The position numbers and the translations under genes are program-made. Below the pieces are notes generated by a model that saw nothing but the letters and a program-made list of their open reading frames with translations, did no database searches and was not told the origin of the DNA. From Otatea glauca (taxonomy: Eukaryota; Streptophyta; Magnoliopsida; Poales; Poaceae), in assembly GCA_036346275.1 (NCBI GenBank), contig CM070711.1, positions 67,433,078-67,497,077 on the forward strand: 64,000 nt of DNA, given 5' to 3'. This document shows positions 49,387 through 60,807 of the stretch, piece after piece (the stretch's first letter is position 1; each line of letters opens with the position of its first letter).

Positions 49387-51555
49387 CCAAAATGTTGAAA
49401 GCATTCGTTCATTCTCTCTGCTATGAAGCAACCTGTTTAAAGATAGCATTTGTTCATTTGTTCTTCGTGTATGGTACTCCATGTAAGATGATGTGGGTTC
49501 ATGCTTCTTGCTGTTGATGCTGTGACCAAAGTAGCATCAAGATGTTTATGTCCAGTTCAAAGATATTGATATGGCCCCAGTCATCTCTTTCACGGTCATC
49601 TCTTCGTGGCAGTGGAAGATGATGCATATTATGAATTTTTCATCGGTGTTTTGCTTTTGACCTTTGAAGTTTACTCCAGCGAAATGGAACTGAGTTAAGC
49701 TCTCCGGAGTCCTGATGACAAACCGTAAACAGTACGGTGATGTTCATCAAATTCGATATGGCTTGTGCAGCTTGGGTGAAATATTCGTTTTAAGTAGAGC
49801 AATTCAGTCTGACTTTTGCAGGGCATGATTAAAGTTTGAGCACCGATCATCTTTTTGACAAATATACGGGTGCTGTGAATGTTTGCAAGAAGTCAAGGTA
49901 CAATTGCTGTTATGGAGTATCGACTTCTTCCATGTTTGTCCTGCCACTTAAAGCTTTGCTTGATTACTCGACTGGATAGGTGACAAGAACAAGAATATTC
50001 TGCTGTGTGGATCAAGAAAATACATCACATCTTTTGTAATATGCAAAATGAGTGCTTTCCTGAAATTCGTCTCCTTTTGCGCCCTGTACGTAACACTAAC
50101 ATGGATGTTACATTGCCGTATTTCCTATCTTTTAAAAAAAATAGCTAGGAGTTCTAGCATTTTATTAAAAAAGGACAACAGCTAAACTACAAACACGCGC
50201 ACACACCCACATACGCGCCACATCACGGCTTCATGAGCGCCTACGTCGAACAACGCTCGAACGCAGGCGAACTGGACGCACACACCATGCCTCAACCAAC
50301 CGAGCTAAGCTCGGCCTTTGTATTTCCTATCTTTTTGGAAGTAGCCTGTTTCATGTCTGTCTGTTACACTGAATGTGTCCAGGGAGAGGACAAAGCCGGA
50401 AGAGATAACTGGCATGGTTACAATGAGTCGCTGTAAATGTAAATACGATGACATGTACCCATATCTGGCTGCTGCTGCTTGATTGCAGTGATCTTTTGGC
50501 ACCTCATCTGGTGGACATCAGGCATGCTTCCAAATGGAACAGAAGGAAGCCATTGAAATTGACTTCTTTTTCTATTCCTGTCCATTTGCAAATCCTCTGA
50601 CCCTCCAAACCCTTAAAGAAAAGAGTGTGAAGTGGAGTGACCCAACGAAAATTTCTTAGTGTGAAGTGGAGTGACCCAAAGAAATTTTTTTTCTAGCAAC
50701 CTATTAGTAATTTGTGCGCAGCAATTTAAGAATTAAGAATATGCAGTGTTTAACTTGGGGGAATTCTCAAGTGAACCCAGTTTCTGATTCCTTCTGAGTT
50801 CTGATTTGGTGTTTCCGCAGGGACATTCTTGGCGTCTCCGGAGAATATGGATTAGTTAAGTGGTAATGTCAAAGGAGATCCCAATATACCAGCGCCGGTG
50901 CTTAGTACGACCTGGGAAGGAATGCTCAAATGAAATGTCAGGTACTGTATGTGAACAAGCTATGCTTTGGTTTGATCAGCTCCAGCAATACATGACACAC
51001 TTGGCGTCACTTTCTACTTTGTAAAGTACGGTTCATACTGAAGTCGATCTGCGATGTGATCTCGAAGGAAGCAACGAAATATCCTATGACACATGTATGG
51101 ATGTTTCTTTGGAGGGACTAATGTGTACATGTCAAAACGACTGGACAAAGCTGCATACTACCAAAGGTAATAGCCTAGGCAAGGGTGAACAAATCAAATT
51201 GACTAATTCTTATGTACTGTACTGAGTTTGCTACACTCTGATCTATTATCTACTGTAAGTTGTACACATCGGCCAAGTTGTATTAAAGAATCAGAACATG
51301 TCCACATCTAATGGTTGTCTCTATTAATAATTTAACAAGAACAGACTAAATGAAGATATCATAAAACAATCCTAGGAAGACTCGTTCATGATATAAGATG
51401 CTTTATATGGCTTAGCAACTACACCTTTTGTGTGTCCACCTAAGATAGTTCTTGCCCAAAATGGTAGCTAGTTTTCTTGCTTACATTTCCATCTTCTCAT
51501 TCTGCCAATATGCCAATTTTCTCACAGCTATGTGATTTTTGTGAAATCTTAATAG
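49387..51555. other. Intergenic: 3' flank of MACPF gene and 5' side of transporter gene
   Basis: The first few hundred bases should be the MACPF 3' UTR. A 33-bp direct duplication (GTGTGAAGTGGAGTGACCCA) lies near 50625-50690. A small ATG exon (50930-50941, ending CAG|GTACTG) could start the transporter gene in the correct phase, but this is speculative. No other gene was recognised. Confidence 0.4.
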
Positions 51556-54500
51556 GAAAACGAGGAGATCAACAAAGTAACTGAGGCCAACGGCAAATTA
51601 GACTCCATGGTATCCTTCTTTGTTAATCCTATGCTTTTTTTTTGAAATAGCTGATGTTTATTGATTCATATCATAAAAACATGCATATGATGACCATTCT
51701 ATTTAATCTGTAATGGGGATTTTTCGTTGATTATCTAATATATGTGACATAAAGACGGGAATAAGGTATAAATTACTATGTAAAATAGCTTATGCATGAA
51801 CAGATAAATGACATTGATGGGTTATTATTTTCATGGACTGAATTTCTAGATTCTGATCTGATTTATATAGTATGAAAGGGAAATCTAATATCTCCACATT
51901 CATAGGTTCTGCATTAATAATTCCACAAAAATAAATGAAAGAAGGTGTTAAAGCACTGAACAACAATAGTAGATACTCATTCATGAAGAAGCTCTCACTT
52001 CTTGTCTGAAATTGCTTGTTAATTTCTTTCTCATATCAAGTCTCTCTTCTTGCGTGATTCTTAAAATTTTTTAGGAATTCAAGGAGCACAGCATACTAGC
52101 TAAAGCCAGCGGCAAAGAAAATTACATGGTTCATCGTATGCTTACTATTCCATATCCATAAGCATGGAAATGACTTTGTTATTCGCATAATGATCCGTAG
52201 GTGGAGACGCATGAAGTCGTTGGAGGGAAGAAGTACGAAGTCATTGAAGGGAAGGTTGATTGGAGGGGAAGACCTGCATTGCGAGGACGCCATGGTGGTG
52301 TTGCCAATTCTTTCTTCATTCTTGGTAACTCTTGTGTCTTGCCCATGCATGAAAGCTAATAATCTCCCTTCGAAAACAAAATCACATGAACATGCAGTTG
52401 TTGTAGTTTCTAAACTAGATTTGCATTCAGGCCTTCAGGTTTGTACTACTATAGCAGCGTGTTTCTTATACTTATTTATTTGAATCCATATGGTCAGCTT
52501 GATCATCTAACTTGTGCCAAGTAATTTTTAGTCAAACTAGTTCTTCGTAGATTAGATGATAGCATGACATGATATGATAAGCTAAAATGCATATAGAGTT
52601 GGCTTACCAATTGGAGGACTATTTATTAGCTAAGAACACACAATTATCTGGATTTAATCATTTAAGTAACTAGATTGAGAGTTCATATGCTTGGATGAAC
52701 AATATCAACTGTAGGGATTTGAGTGAGCAAATCGAAAGTCCAAGGAACTAAATGAGCAGTTTCAAAAATAAAATAAAAATGATCCAATGTGTAAATTATC
52801 TTTTCAATGATAATTAGCAGCATAATAATGTCTCGTCCATGAGACAGACTTAAGAATGTCTTGTGTTAATCATGGGACATTAGTGACTGGTTAATTATTC
52901 TGTACTTAACCAAGAAAGAAGCAACATGTTGTTTTTAACAATCTAATGAACTCTATCAGAGCTGTCTTGATTGTCTGTTGCAGTGAACTTTGGACTTGAG
53001 AACCTTGCCTCCCTGTCTCTAGCCGTGAACCTCATCATATACTTCATGGTGGTCATGCACATCGGCCTGGCCGATGGCTCCAACCTGCTGACCAACTACA
53101 TGGGCACGAGCTATATGGTCGCAGTGCTCATCTCCGTCTTTGCGGACACCTTTATAGGCCGGTACAAGACTGTGATCATATCATCCGTGGTCGAGCTCGT
53201 GGTAAGAATGTTCCCTTGGTTTGTTTTGACTCCGATTTTACCTATAGACCTTGGTTGATGCTACACTGATTGGATTGGACAACCCGATGCGTTGCGTTTC
53301 TTCTCGATCACACTCCCATTTCTGCAGGGATTCCTGCTGCTGACGCTGCAAGCTCACTCCAAGAGGCTGAAACCGCCACCGTGCATCTTCCCCGTTGAGC
53401 CGACGTGCCAGAGGGTGAGCGGTGACAACGAGGTGCACCTCTACATCGGGCTGTACCTCGTCGCGATCGGCTCGGCAGGCATCAAGGCGGCCCTGCCAGC
53501 GCACTGCGCCGACCAGTTCGACGAGAAGCACCCCAAGGAGAGGCTGCAGATGTCCAGCTTCTTCAACTGGCTGCTGCTCAGCCTCTGCATCGGTGGATCC
53601 ATCAGCGTCACGGTGTTCGTGTGGATCCAGAACAAGAAGGGCTGGGATAGGGGGTTCGGCGCCGCAACGGGCGTGATGGGGCTCGCCGTCCTCGTCTTCA
53701 TCGCCGGCCTGCCGCGGTACCGGATCTCCACCGTGCAGGGCAGCAGCGCGCTTCTCGAAATCTTCCAGGTCGGAAAACGTTCTCTTCTTGGACATTCAGA
53801 AGAGGATGGATGTGACAGTGCACTCAATTTATACTCCATATATGTAATGCTCAACGTGGTTTTGTATGCTGTCTTCAGGTGTACGTTGCTGCAATCAGGA
53901 ACAGGTATCTGCAGCTCCCTGAGAACCCTGACGAGCTGTACGAGATCAGCAGAAGCAAAGCTTCCCCTGACACGGAGTTCGTGCCCCACAGGAACAAGCC
54001 ATTCAGGTTGTTAATTCACCATGCAGATTTTATTTACATGTAGAAGCCCCTGGTGATACATTGATATTTACTGCACTGCATGTACGTGCAGGTTCCTGGA
54101 CAAGGCGGCCATTATCCAGACACCAACGGGGGAGACGCCGAGCCCATGGCGGCAATGCCGGGTGACGCAGGTGGAGAACGCCAAGACGGTGCTCGCCATG
54201 GTGCCCATCTTCTGCAGCGCCATCATCATGAGCACCTGCCTGGCCCAGCTCCAGACCTTCTCCATCCAGCAGGGCGCCACCATGGACACGAGGCTCGGCC
54301 AGGACTTCAATATTCCGCCTGCGTCGTTGCCTATCATCCCGCTCCTCATCCTCATTTTCGCCGTGCCCATCTACGAGTGGCTCTTCGTGCCCTTCGCCCG
54401 CCGCATCACCGGCCACCCCAACGGCATACCGCACCTGCAGCGCGTGGGCGTCGGCCTCGTGCTCTCCATCATCTCCATGGCCATCGCGGCCGTCGTCGAG

Positions 54501-55067
54501 GTGCGCCGCAAGAACGTGGCCATCCGGCACGGCATGGTGGACGCGAACCCCATGCTCCAGCAGTTTCTGCCCATCTCCTGCTTCTGGATGGCGCCGCAGT
54601 ACGCCGTGTTCGGCATCGCCGACATGTTCACGTACATCGGCCTGCTAGAGTTCTTCTACTCGCAGGCGCCGCCGGCGCTCAAGTCCATGTCGTCGTCGTT
54701 CCTGTGGTGCTCCATGTCGCTCGGATACTTCTTGAGCACCATCATCGTCCAGGTGGTGAACGCCGCCACCAAGGGCTCTACGGCGAGCGGCGGCTGGCTG
54801 GCCGGCAACAACATCAACCGGAACCACCTCGAACTCTTTTTCTGGCTGCTCGCCGTGCTCAGCTTCCTCAACTTCCTCAACTACCTCTTCTGGTCCAGCT
54901 GGTACAAATATAAGCCCCAGCAGCAAGCGGTCGACCACGAGCATCTTGTCGTGCCAGCAGGGCAGCAGCAAGCGGTTGACCATGAGCATCTTGTCGTGCC
55001 AGCAGGGCAGCAGCAAGCCGTCGACCATGAGAATGTTGTCGTGCCAGCGGAGCAGCAGCAAGTGTGA
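51556..55067 (+). CDS. NRT1/PTR family (NPF4-like) transporter
   Basis: Exons 52201-52324, 52984-53201, 53328-53768, 53879-54006 and 54092-55067 join in frame to about 628 aa. Upstream, two 54-nt exons (51556-51609, 52075-52128) are in the same phase and may add 36 residues; the start-codon exon is not settled. Exon 52201 reads KVDWRGRPALRGRHGG, the usual N-terminal motif of NPF4 proteins. Membrane segments follow: VNLIIYFMVVMHIGL, NYMGTSYMVAVLISVFAD, LYLVAIGSAGIKAALPAHCA (with ADQFDEKHPKE), FFNWLLLSLCIGGSI, then the large loop and the C-terminal half (FCSAIIMSTCLAQLQTF, PIIPLLILIFAVPIYEW, GIADMFTYIGLLEFFYSQAP, FFWLLAVLSFLNFLNYLFW). NPF4 members move nitrate, abscisic acid or gibberellins across membranes. 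The ExxER motif of TM1 is not conserved (NFGLENL). A threefold 15-residue repeat ends the protein. Confidence 0.88.
54918..55061 (+). repeat. Coding 45-bp tandem repeat in transporter C-terminus
   Basis: Three in-frame units start at 54918, 54963 and 55008, each encoding QQQAVDHE(H/N)(L/V)VVPA(G/E). They lie in the cytosolic tail after the last membrane segment. NPF proteins usually end soon after that segment, so the tail is an extra. Confidence 0.95.
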
Positions 55068-55503
55068 CCAACTGCCTAGCTTGTCCGGCTAGTCTGTTGA
55101 GAGTTTTAATAAGTATGCAAGATTGATGATATCATCTTTTCTTTTGAGTTTAATTCCTTAGTGAAAAGATTGAGCTAGCTCGGAGCCTAGCAGTTTCTTG
55201 ACCATTCCATTTCACAATGCCCTCAAGTAGTCAAGTTTCACGTTCGGTGTTTAAATTGCTTCAAGAATTGCACGAACTTCCAGCGAGTATTAATTTGGGT
55301 AAATAATTAAACTGTTGGTGGAGTGTTTCGTGAAGCTCAAACCCCGAGTGGCACCACCATTTGTCGACAGAGCATCATCATCTGCTGCCACCTACGTCGC
55401 ATGCCATTTGCGACGTCCAACCCTACCACTTCATACATGCCGCGCAGTAGCACTTCCAAGTCCACCTTAAAGCCAGCCCACCGAACTCGTAAGCCAACTC
55501 CCG
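55068..55503. other. Intergenic between transporter and OBAP pseudogene
   Basis: Transporter 3' UTR followed by the former promoter side of the OBAP gene. Nothing further recognised. Confidence 0.4.
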
Positions 55504-56349
55504 ATGGCGTCCAGCGACGAGAGACGTCCTCTCCCGACGCCGGCCTCGGAAGGAGGCAACGGCGCTTCGCCGGGGAAGCCCACGGCGGCGTCGACGAAGG
55601 TGCTCGACAAGGGCTCGGCGGCGCTGCAGTCGCTGCGCCCGGTGAAGTAGCACGTGTGCACGTTCGCGCTCTACGCGCACGACCCGCGCCGGCAGGTGGA
55701 GACCCACCACTTCGTCTCCCGCCTCAACCAGGACGCCCTCCAGTGCGCCGTTTACTACTCCGACGACGCAAACGCTCGCCTTATCGGTGCGCGCGCGCAC
55801 CACATACATCTCTGCTCTCTTTACCTTGTCATTCAATCCGTGCCACACGCTCACCGAGAGCGTGCACTGCGTCTTTGACGTACGTAGGTGTGGAGTACAT
55901 CGTGTCGAGGAAGATCTTGGGCTCGCTACCGGCGGAGGAGCAGAGGCTGTGGCACTCGCACTCGCACGCGCACGAGATCAAGGCGGGGCTGCGGGTGAGC
56001 CCGCGCGTGCCGGGGATGCTGGAGAAGACGGAGCTGGACCACATGGTCGGCACACGTTCGGCAAGTTATATATGATGCACCTGGCAGGTGGATCGCGGAG
56101 ACCGCCTCCCGCTCGGCGCGCCCGCGCTCATGGTGTCCCCGCAGGACGACCGCGTCGCCGCTGTGCGCCCCGACCTCGTGCGGAAGCAAGACGACAAGTA
56201 CGGCTTCTCGACGGAGGAGATCAAGGCGTCGAGGGCGGACGTCGAGGTCTGGCCCACCCGGGCCAGGCCGACTACGTCAACGCAAGGGCTTCTCCGTGGA
56301 CGTCGTGCCGCACGAGATGAAACGCCACGCGCCGTTTTCATTGAGTTAG
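55504..56349 (+). pseudogene. Oil body-associated protein (OBAP, DUF1264) pseudogene
   Basis: The ATG at 55504 opens an N-terminal segment. Conserved OBAP blocks follow: HVCTFALYAHDPRRQVETHH, FVSRLNQDALQCAVYYSDD, then across an intron (55787-55887) GVEYIVSRKILGSLPAEEQR, RLWHSHSHAHEIKAGL, ELDHM, and later DRGDRLPLGAPALMVSPQ and VVPHEMKRHAPF. These identify the seed oil-body-associated family. Breaks: an in-frame TAG at 55648-55650 where the family has Gln; a frame change after ELDHM near 56050; and one or two more between about 56240 and 56290. A stop TAG at 56347 matches the usual end. GT-AG borders of the intron are kept. The gene is recognisable over its whole length and probably decayed recently. 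Confidence 0.85.
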
Positions 56350-57820
56350 CGGACGCAACCGTGTGTTTATGAACAAGTTACAAGGGTCCTCGTTGTGCAG
56401 ACTGCAGATCTAGTTGGGTTAGCTTTTGTGTTCCAGTGAGGAAAATTCAGATTCTGTTTCGTAAACCCGGTCTGGAGCTGTGTGATATATAAGACCATCA
56501 ACAAGTCTTTTATGTAAAAAAAATCTCGGCAGACTTGGTGGGGCTTGGTGCTTAACTGTAGCGCGCATATATATATATATTACAATTATATAGGGTATCA
56601 TAGTACAATTAGCTGAAGCACCGTGGTGCCTGAGCATCATGTTCCAAAATAGGTATTTCCTCTACGTATTTGCATACGAAATTTTTAGGATATTGGGTTT
56701 AACTAGTTTACTAACTAGTTCAAACAAATTTGAACTGGAATTCAAACTAGAGTTTCCTTTTTTATGATAGTTTGATTGTAGGTATGTGCTGATTTTATAT
56801 ATAAATCAACAAAGCATGTGATCCAATTTTGTTCAAATCTTTGAATTCGATTATATTTTTTTAAATATATGTGTTTCATTTGAATTGTTATAGACGGGAC
56901 TAAAAGTTACAAAAAATATACCTAAATTTAGCTTGAATTCATGCATTTAAAATTATGGTGCCCACCCATGGTGCACCATTTCGCTGTCCTCTCACTCTCA
57001 TATATACATGTATATATACGTATACATATACATAAATATAGATATACACATACGTATATATATATGTACACATATATATGCGTATATACATACATATATA
57101 CGTATATATACATACGTATACATATATACGTATATATACACGTATGTACGTGTATGTGTGTGTATATACGTAGTGTTCAGTCCTCAACTTAATTGAAACA
57201 TCGAAATCGAGTTCGGGGCAAGTAAAGAAGAGTACAAGGTACGTACAGCGATTCGGAAACTCGTAAAAACCACTGCCGTCGTGAGGCTCCAAATTACGCT
57301 CCTGTGCGGGTCGCACGATGGGCAGGCGCAGCCGCGCAGGTCTTGCTATTTCCGCGCATGGTTGTAATTGGGAGTGCTTCTTCGGCAGCGCCCCTGACTT
57401 TGTATCGGTCTAGCTGGCTGGCGATCTGTCCACGCCTCGGGAGTAATGAAATATGAGGTGTTCTATAAAAAAATAAATGCTAGGAATCTATATTTATTTT
57501 GGATATCAGTCAAAAAAAATTTACCTTGTATTTGAGAGATTCTTACTCCAGCTGGGTGGCGCGGTGGCGAGCTAGGGTTGGCTTCGGGGCGACTGAGGAC
57601 CGCGATGGCCGATGGATGACGACGTGTGTGTGTATGTCTGCCGCCGGGCATGTTCTCGTTCTCGGTGACCGGTGGTATGTGAGTTGTGATTAGGGTTGTG
57701 CAGGGCGGTGGATCCGGTGGTGGTAAACAACTTCTAGAGACGGAAAAAGGGCACAGTAGCTATGGGAAAGATGGAGACGGTGTGACAAGGAAGCGCCAGA
57801 GCGGAGCCGGCAGACGCATC
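56350..57820. other. Intergenic with simple repeats
   Basis: AT-rich DNA with a (TA)n run near 56565-56582 and a long alternating TA/CG region (57000-57175, separate entry). The short frame at 57686-57874 has no domain. Confidence 0.4.
57000..57175. repeat. Alternating purine-pyrimidine simple repeat
   Basis: About 175 bases of mixed TATATACG/CATATACGTA words, nearly strictly alternating purine and pyrimidine. Frames across it are Tyr/Ile/Val repeat artefacts. Confidence 0.93.
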
Positions 57821-57821
57821 A

Positions 57822-58315
57822 GTGGCACTCTCGTCGTTTCAACTTTAAACGGTGCGGCCGGCCGATCTTGGTGAGGAGCTTACGAGTTTCGTTTCTTACC
57901 GTTTAGTTAGTAAAAACAGCAAATTCGACAGCCAAGCTACGCGCAAAACGAAAAGAAGCTTCTTCTACCACCTTCTCCTCTAAGCATAGTGGCCGCACTC
58001 TCGTCGTTTCAACTTTCAACCGTGCCGCCGGCTGATCTCAGCGAGGAGCTTATGAGTTTCGTTCCTTAACTTTTTGTTCGTAAAATAGCAAATTCGACAA
58101 CCCCGCTACGCGCAAAACAAAAACAAGCTTCTTCTAGCCACTTTCTTTTAAGCATAGTGGCACTTTTAAACTTTCAACAATGCAGCCGACCCCGACCGAT
58201 CTCGGCGAAGGAGCTTATGGGTTTTGTTTCTTAACGTTTCGTTCGTAAAAGCATACTCAACAGCCCAACTTCGTGCAAAACAAAAACAAGCTTGTTCTAG
58301 CCACTTTTTAAAGCA
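57822..58315. repeat. 168-bp tandem repeat, three diverged copies
   Basis: Units start near 57822, 57989 and 58157. Shared phrases: AGTGGC.C.CTCTCGTCGTTT, GAGGAGCTTA(C/T)GAGTTTCGTT, CGCGCAAAAC and AAGCTTCTTCTA. Non-coding and increasingly diverged towards the third unit. Confidence 0.88.
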
Positions 58316-58764
58316 TTTTGCATACAGATTATAATCCCAGTCTCCATCATTAAAGTCTAAACCCCTTGATTGAGAAGACACAAGTAGCATATATACAAGG
58401 ACAAAAAAAATGAACGACCCTAGCTTAGTTGGTGAGAGACGTAGATATGCATCACTACCATACAGATTGGATCATTTTTTGTTCAGATTTATATACCTGT
58501 CCTTCGTAATTAAATCGATATATCGTTCCTTTGTTAATTTGCTCAAACAAAGAAGCATACAAAGGCAAAACGAAAAAGAATGTAAACCTTTTAAAATTTA
58601 AACAATAAGTAGTTTTAAGGATGTTTTGTTTGCTTTAAAATCTATAAAGTTTTTAAAAGGAAGTGCCGAAGGACGACCCTAAATAAGAATTTTTTTCTTT
58701 AATATTTATTTTTATTCTTTTTTTCAAAACTATGCGTCCGAATTAAAATTTTGCAAAACTACAC

Positions 58765-58880
58765 GCCCGTCGCCCGTGTATGGGGCAATCGCCCCATACA
58801 CAGGCGATATGTGCCTGCGCCGTTTGCTCCGTCGCCGGTTAGGTGGGCCCCTGTCGCCTCGAGACAGGTGACAGGGGTTG
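58765..58880. repeat. GC-rich palindromes in MULE subterminal region
   Basis: CGCCCGTGTATGGGGC pairs with GCCCCATACACAGGCG to form a stem. The GTCGCC...GGCGAC words match the motif in the arms of the element at 8491-9185. A similar cluster occurs at 60312-60370, between the two internal genes. Confidence 0.7.
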
Positions 58881-59640
58881 CGTGTTTTTTTAGTATTTTT
58901 TGTAATTACTATATGCCTTTTTAATATGAACCCCTTAACTTTTGCTAGAAGTGTCCAAATGAAATGAAACTTGTTTCTAAATTTAAATTTTGGAATGAGG
59001 AATTAGATTGTAAAATAAAAATCTATGTGTTATTTGCAGAAAAATAATTTTATTTGAGTTCGAATGCTAGGCTCTAACTATGGATTGTGAAGGAATTACA
59101 ATGTGTGTTGATCCATAAATAATGAAATAAATAGAATAAGTTACTACAACCTTATGCACTTCATTTTTGCAAAAATATCTAAATATGATTGCATTTTGAA
59201 TCAAAGATGGCTAGTTTAAACCCTTTATAACATTCATTGTTCAAGCAGTTAGAATAATGTCTGAAGGACCTCAAAACTTGACAGAACCAGTTTTGTTGCA
59301 TTCTTGAGCTTGCATAGGTTACAATTATGTAAAAATATTTAGATGTCACTTTAGGCTGCACTATTTTATTGTTGTCCGAACATGCAATCGGTGAAACATC
59401 AAAATGGCCGTATCTTTCGCAATTGAGGGTTAAACTCGATGAAATCAAATATGATGAACTTAAAATGCTATAACCTATCTTGATGGACAAAAATAACATC
59501 ATTTGGGACAAGCTGAGCAAGAGGAAATATCCGAGCCCTCCGGACGGTGAACATACACTTGAAGGTTAGGCGCGCTCTTTATTACGACTTAAACCGAAAG
59601 GAGTACCACGAACAAAGAAAACCAAAGTTAACACGGACGC

Positions 59641-60211
59641 TCATCGAGTGCTTGAGGCCACTTCCCATTCGCCCATGCCTCGGCTGGGCTTCTCAACGCA
59701 CGCCGCGCCTCTCTCGCTTCCTCTCTCTCTCGGCCTCCTTCTCCTCCGCTTCCTTCCTACATGCCTCCTCGCGTGCGGCATCGCGTTGTTCTTGAAGCCG
59801 CGCGTGAACTCGTCCTGCCGGTTGGCTTGGTCAAGAAGCCGTTGGTCCTCGGGGTTGATCTCCGTATCAAACCACTGCTCAAATTCACACAATGGCGGAG
59901 GTGACTGCACGAAACGTAAATTAGCAAAGTTTCATTCACAAATATTATGTAACCCGTACGATTGTTACCATGCGGCGATCCTTCAGGCTCTTCTCCGCCG
60001 GATCGAAGGCGTAGTTGCGGCACTTCCAATACCTCCTCTTCCAAGTTGAAATTTCCCAAGAGCGGATAAGCCTGCAAAGATCTCCGCACATACACATGGG
60101 TGCTACAGCTCCACGAGGTAGGAAGAGATCTTGGTACGCTAAATTGCGCGGGCATGCACTTGCTTCTTCCTTTGCCTTCCCCTTTCCCTTTGCACTTGCA
60201 CTCCTCGGCAT
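59641..60211 (-). CDS. GRF-type zinc-finger-like protein carried by the MULE
   Basis: Two exons: 60211-59969 and 59904-59641, with a 64-nt GT-AG intron. Phase 0 is kept, giving about 168 aa. After a Lys/Ala-rich start, exon 1 encodes PMCMCGDLCRLIRSWEISTW followed by RRYWKCRNYAFDPAE. This is the Cys-x-Cys-x(n)-Tyr-Trp-x-Cys pattern of plant GRF zinc fingers; the fourth Cys comes in exon 2 (PPLCEFEQWFD). Such domains bind nucleic acids and are frequent in plant transposon-associated proteins. Exon 2 ends in a basic Arg-rich stretch. An upstream in-frame Met (60241) is possible. A TTATAA box lies near 60295 on the minus strand. No break was seen. Role in the element is unknown. Confidence 0.75.
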
Positions 60212-60807
60212 TTTCGATTGATCCTCAATTTTTTTCCTCACCCCTCTATTCTTGCTTCCTCTATTCTTTGCGAGACCGCTTGTGAGAACGAATGTTATAA
60301 AGGGCAGATATCGCCCGGGTATGGAGCGATCGCCTCATATTAGGGCGATCGCCCCTACTAGAGGCGATAGGTACACCAAGACGTTGGTGTGTTGTCACGT
60401 CGTGTGGCATAGGCAAGCAATGCATACATGAATTTGAATAATTTAAAGTGATAAGGCTGTCATGTTACTAACTCGGAGAGTTATACAATATGCTGCTGAA
60501 CGTAAAGCCATTACAAAAATACATCCGTACAACAAGTCAATCACGGCCACGTTTCCTGATCTGGCCCGTGGGGTAGGTGAGTGGCGACGGCGGACGGACG
60601 TCCCTCCTAGGCCGGCCCTGCGGCGCAGGCGTAGAGTAGTGTGGCGGCGACGAGGGCATGTCCTGTGGCGGCTCTCGAGGGCTGAGAGGGGTCGAGGTAG
60701 TCGGTCGAAAGGTAGTCCTCCAGGTCAAACTCGTCGTCCACAGGGTCGTCGAAACCACCCTGGGGTCCTGTTGGGGCACGAGACGACGAGGGAGCCTCCG
60801 CAGCCCA

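Noticed and set aside
50866..51030. Candidate 52-codon ORF (starting MSKEIPIYQRRC) as the first transporter exon
   Set aside because: It reads to a TAA without domain similarity, and its frame does not give the phase needed to join 51556 through the GT at 50942.
53238..54530. Minus-strand and alternative-frame ORFs over the transporter exons
   Set aside because: GC-rich third positions in the NPF coding frame leave other frames open; the NPF frame alone has domains and spliced continuity.
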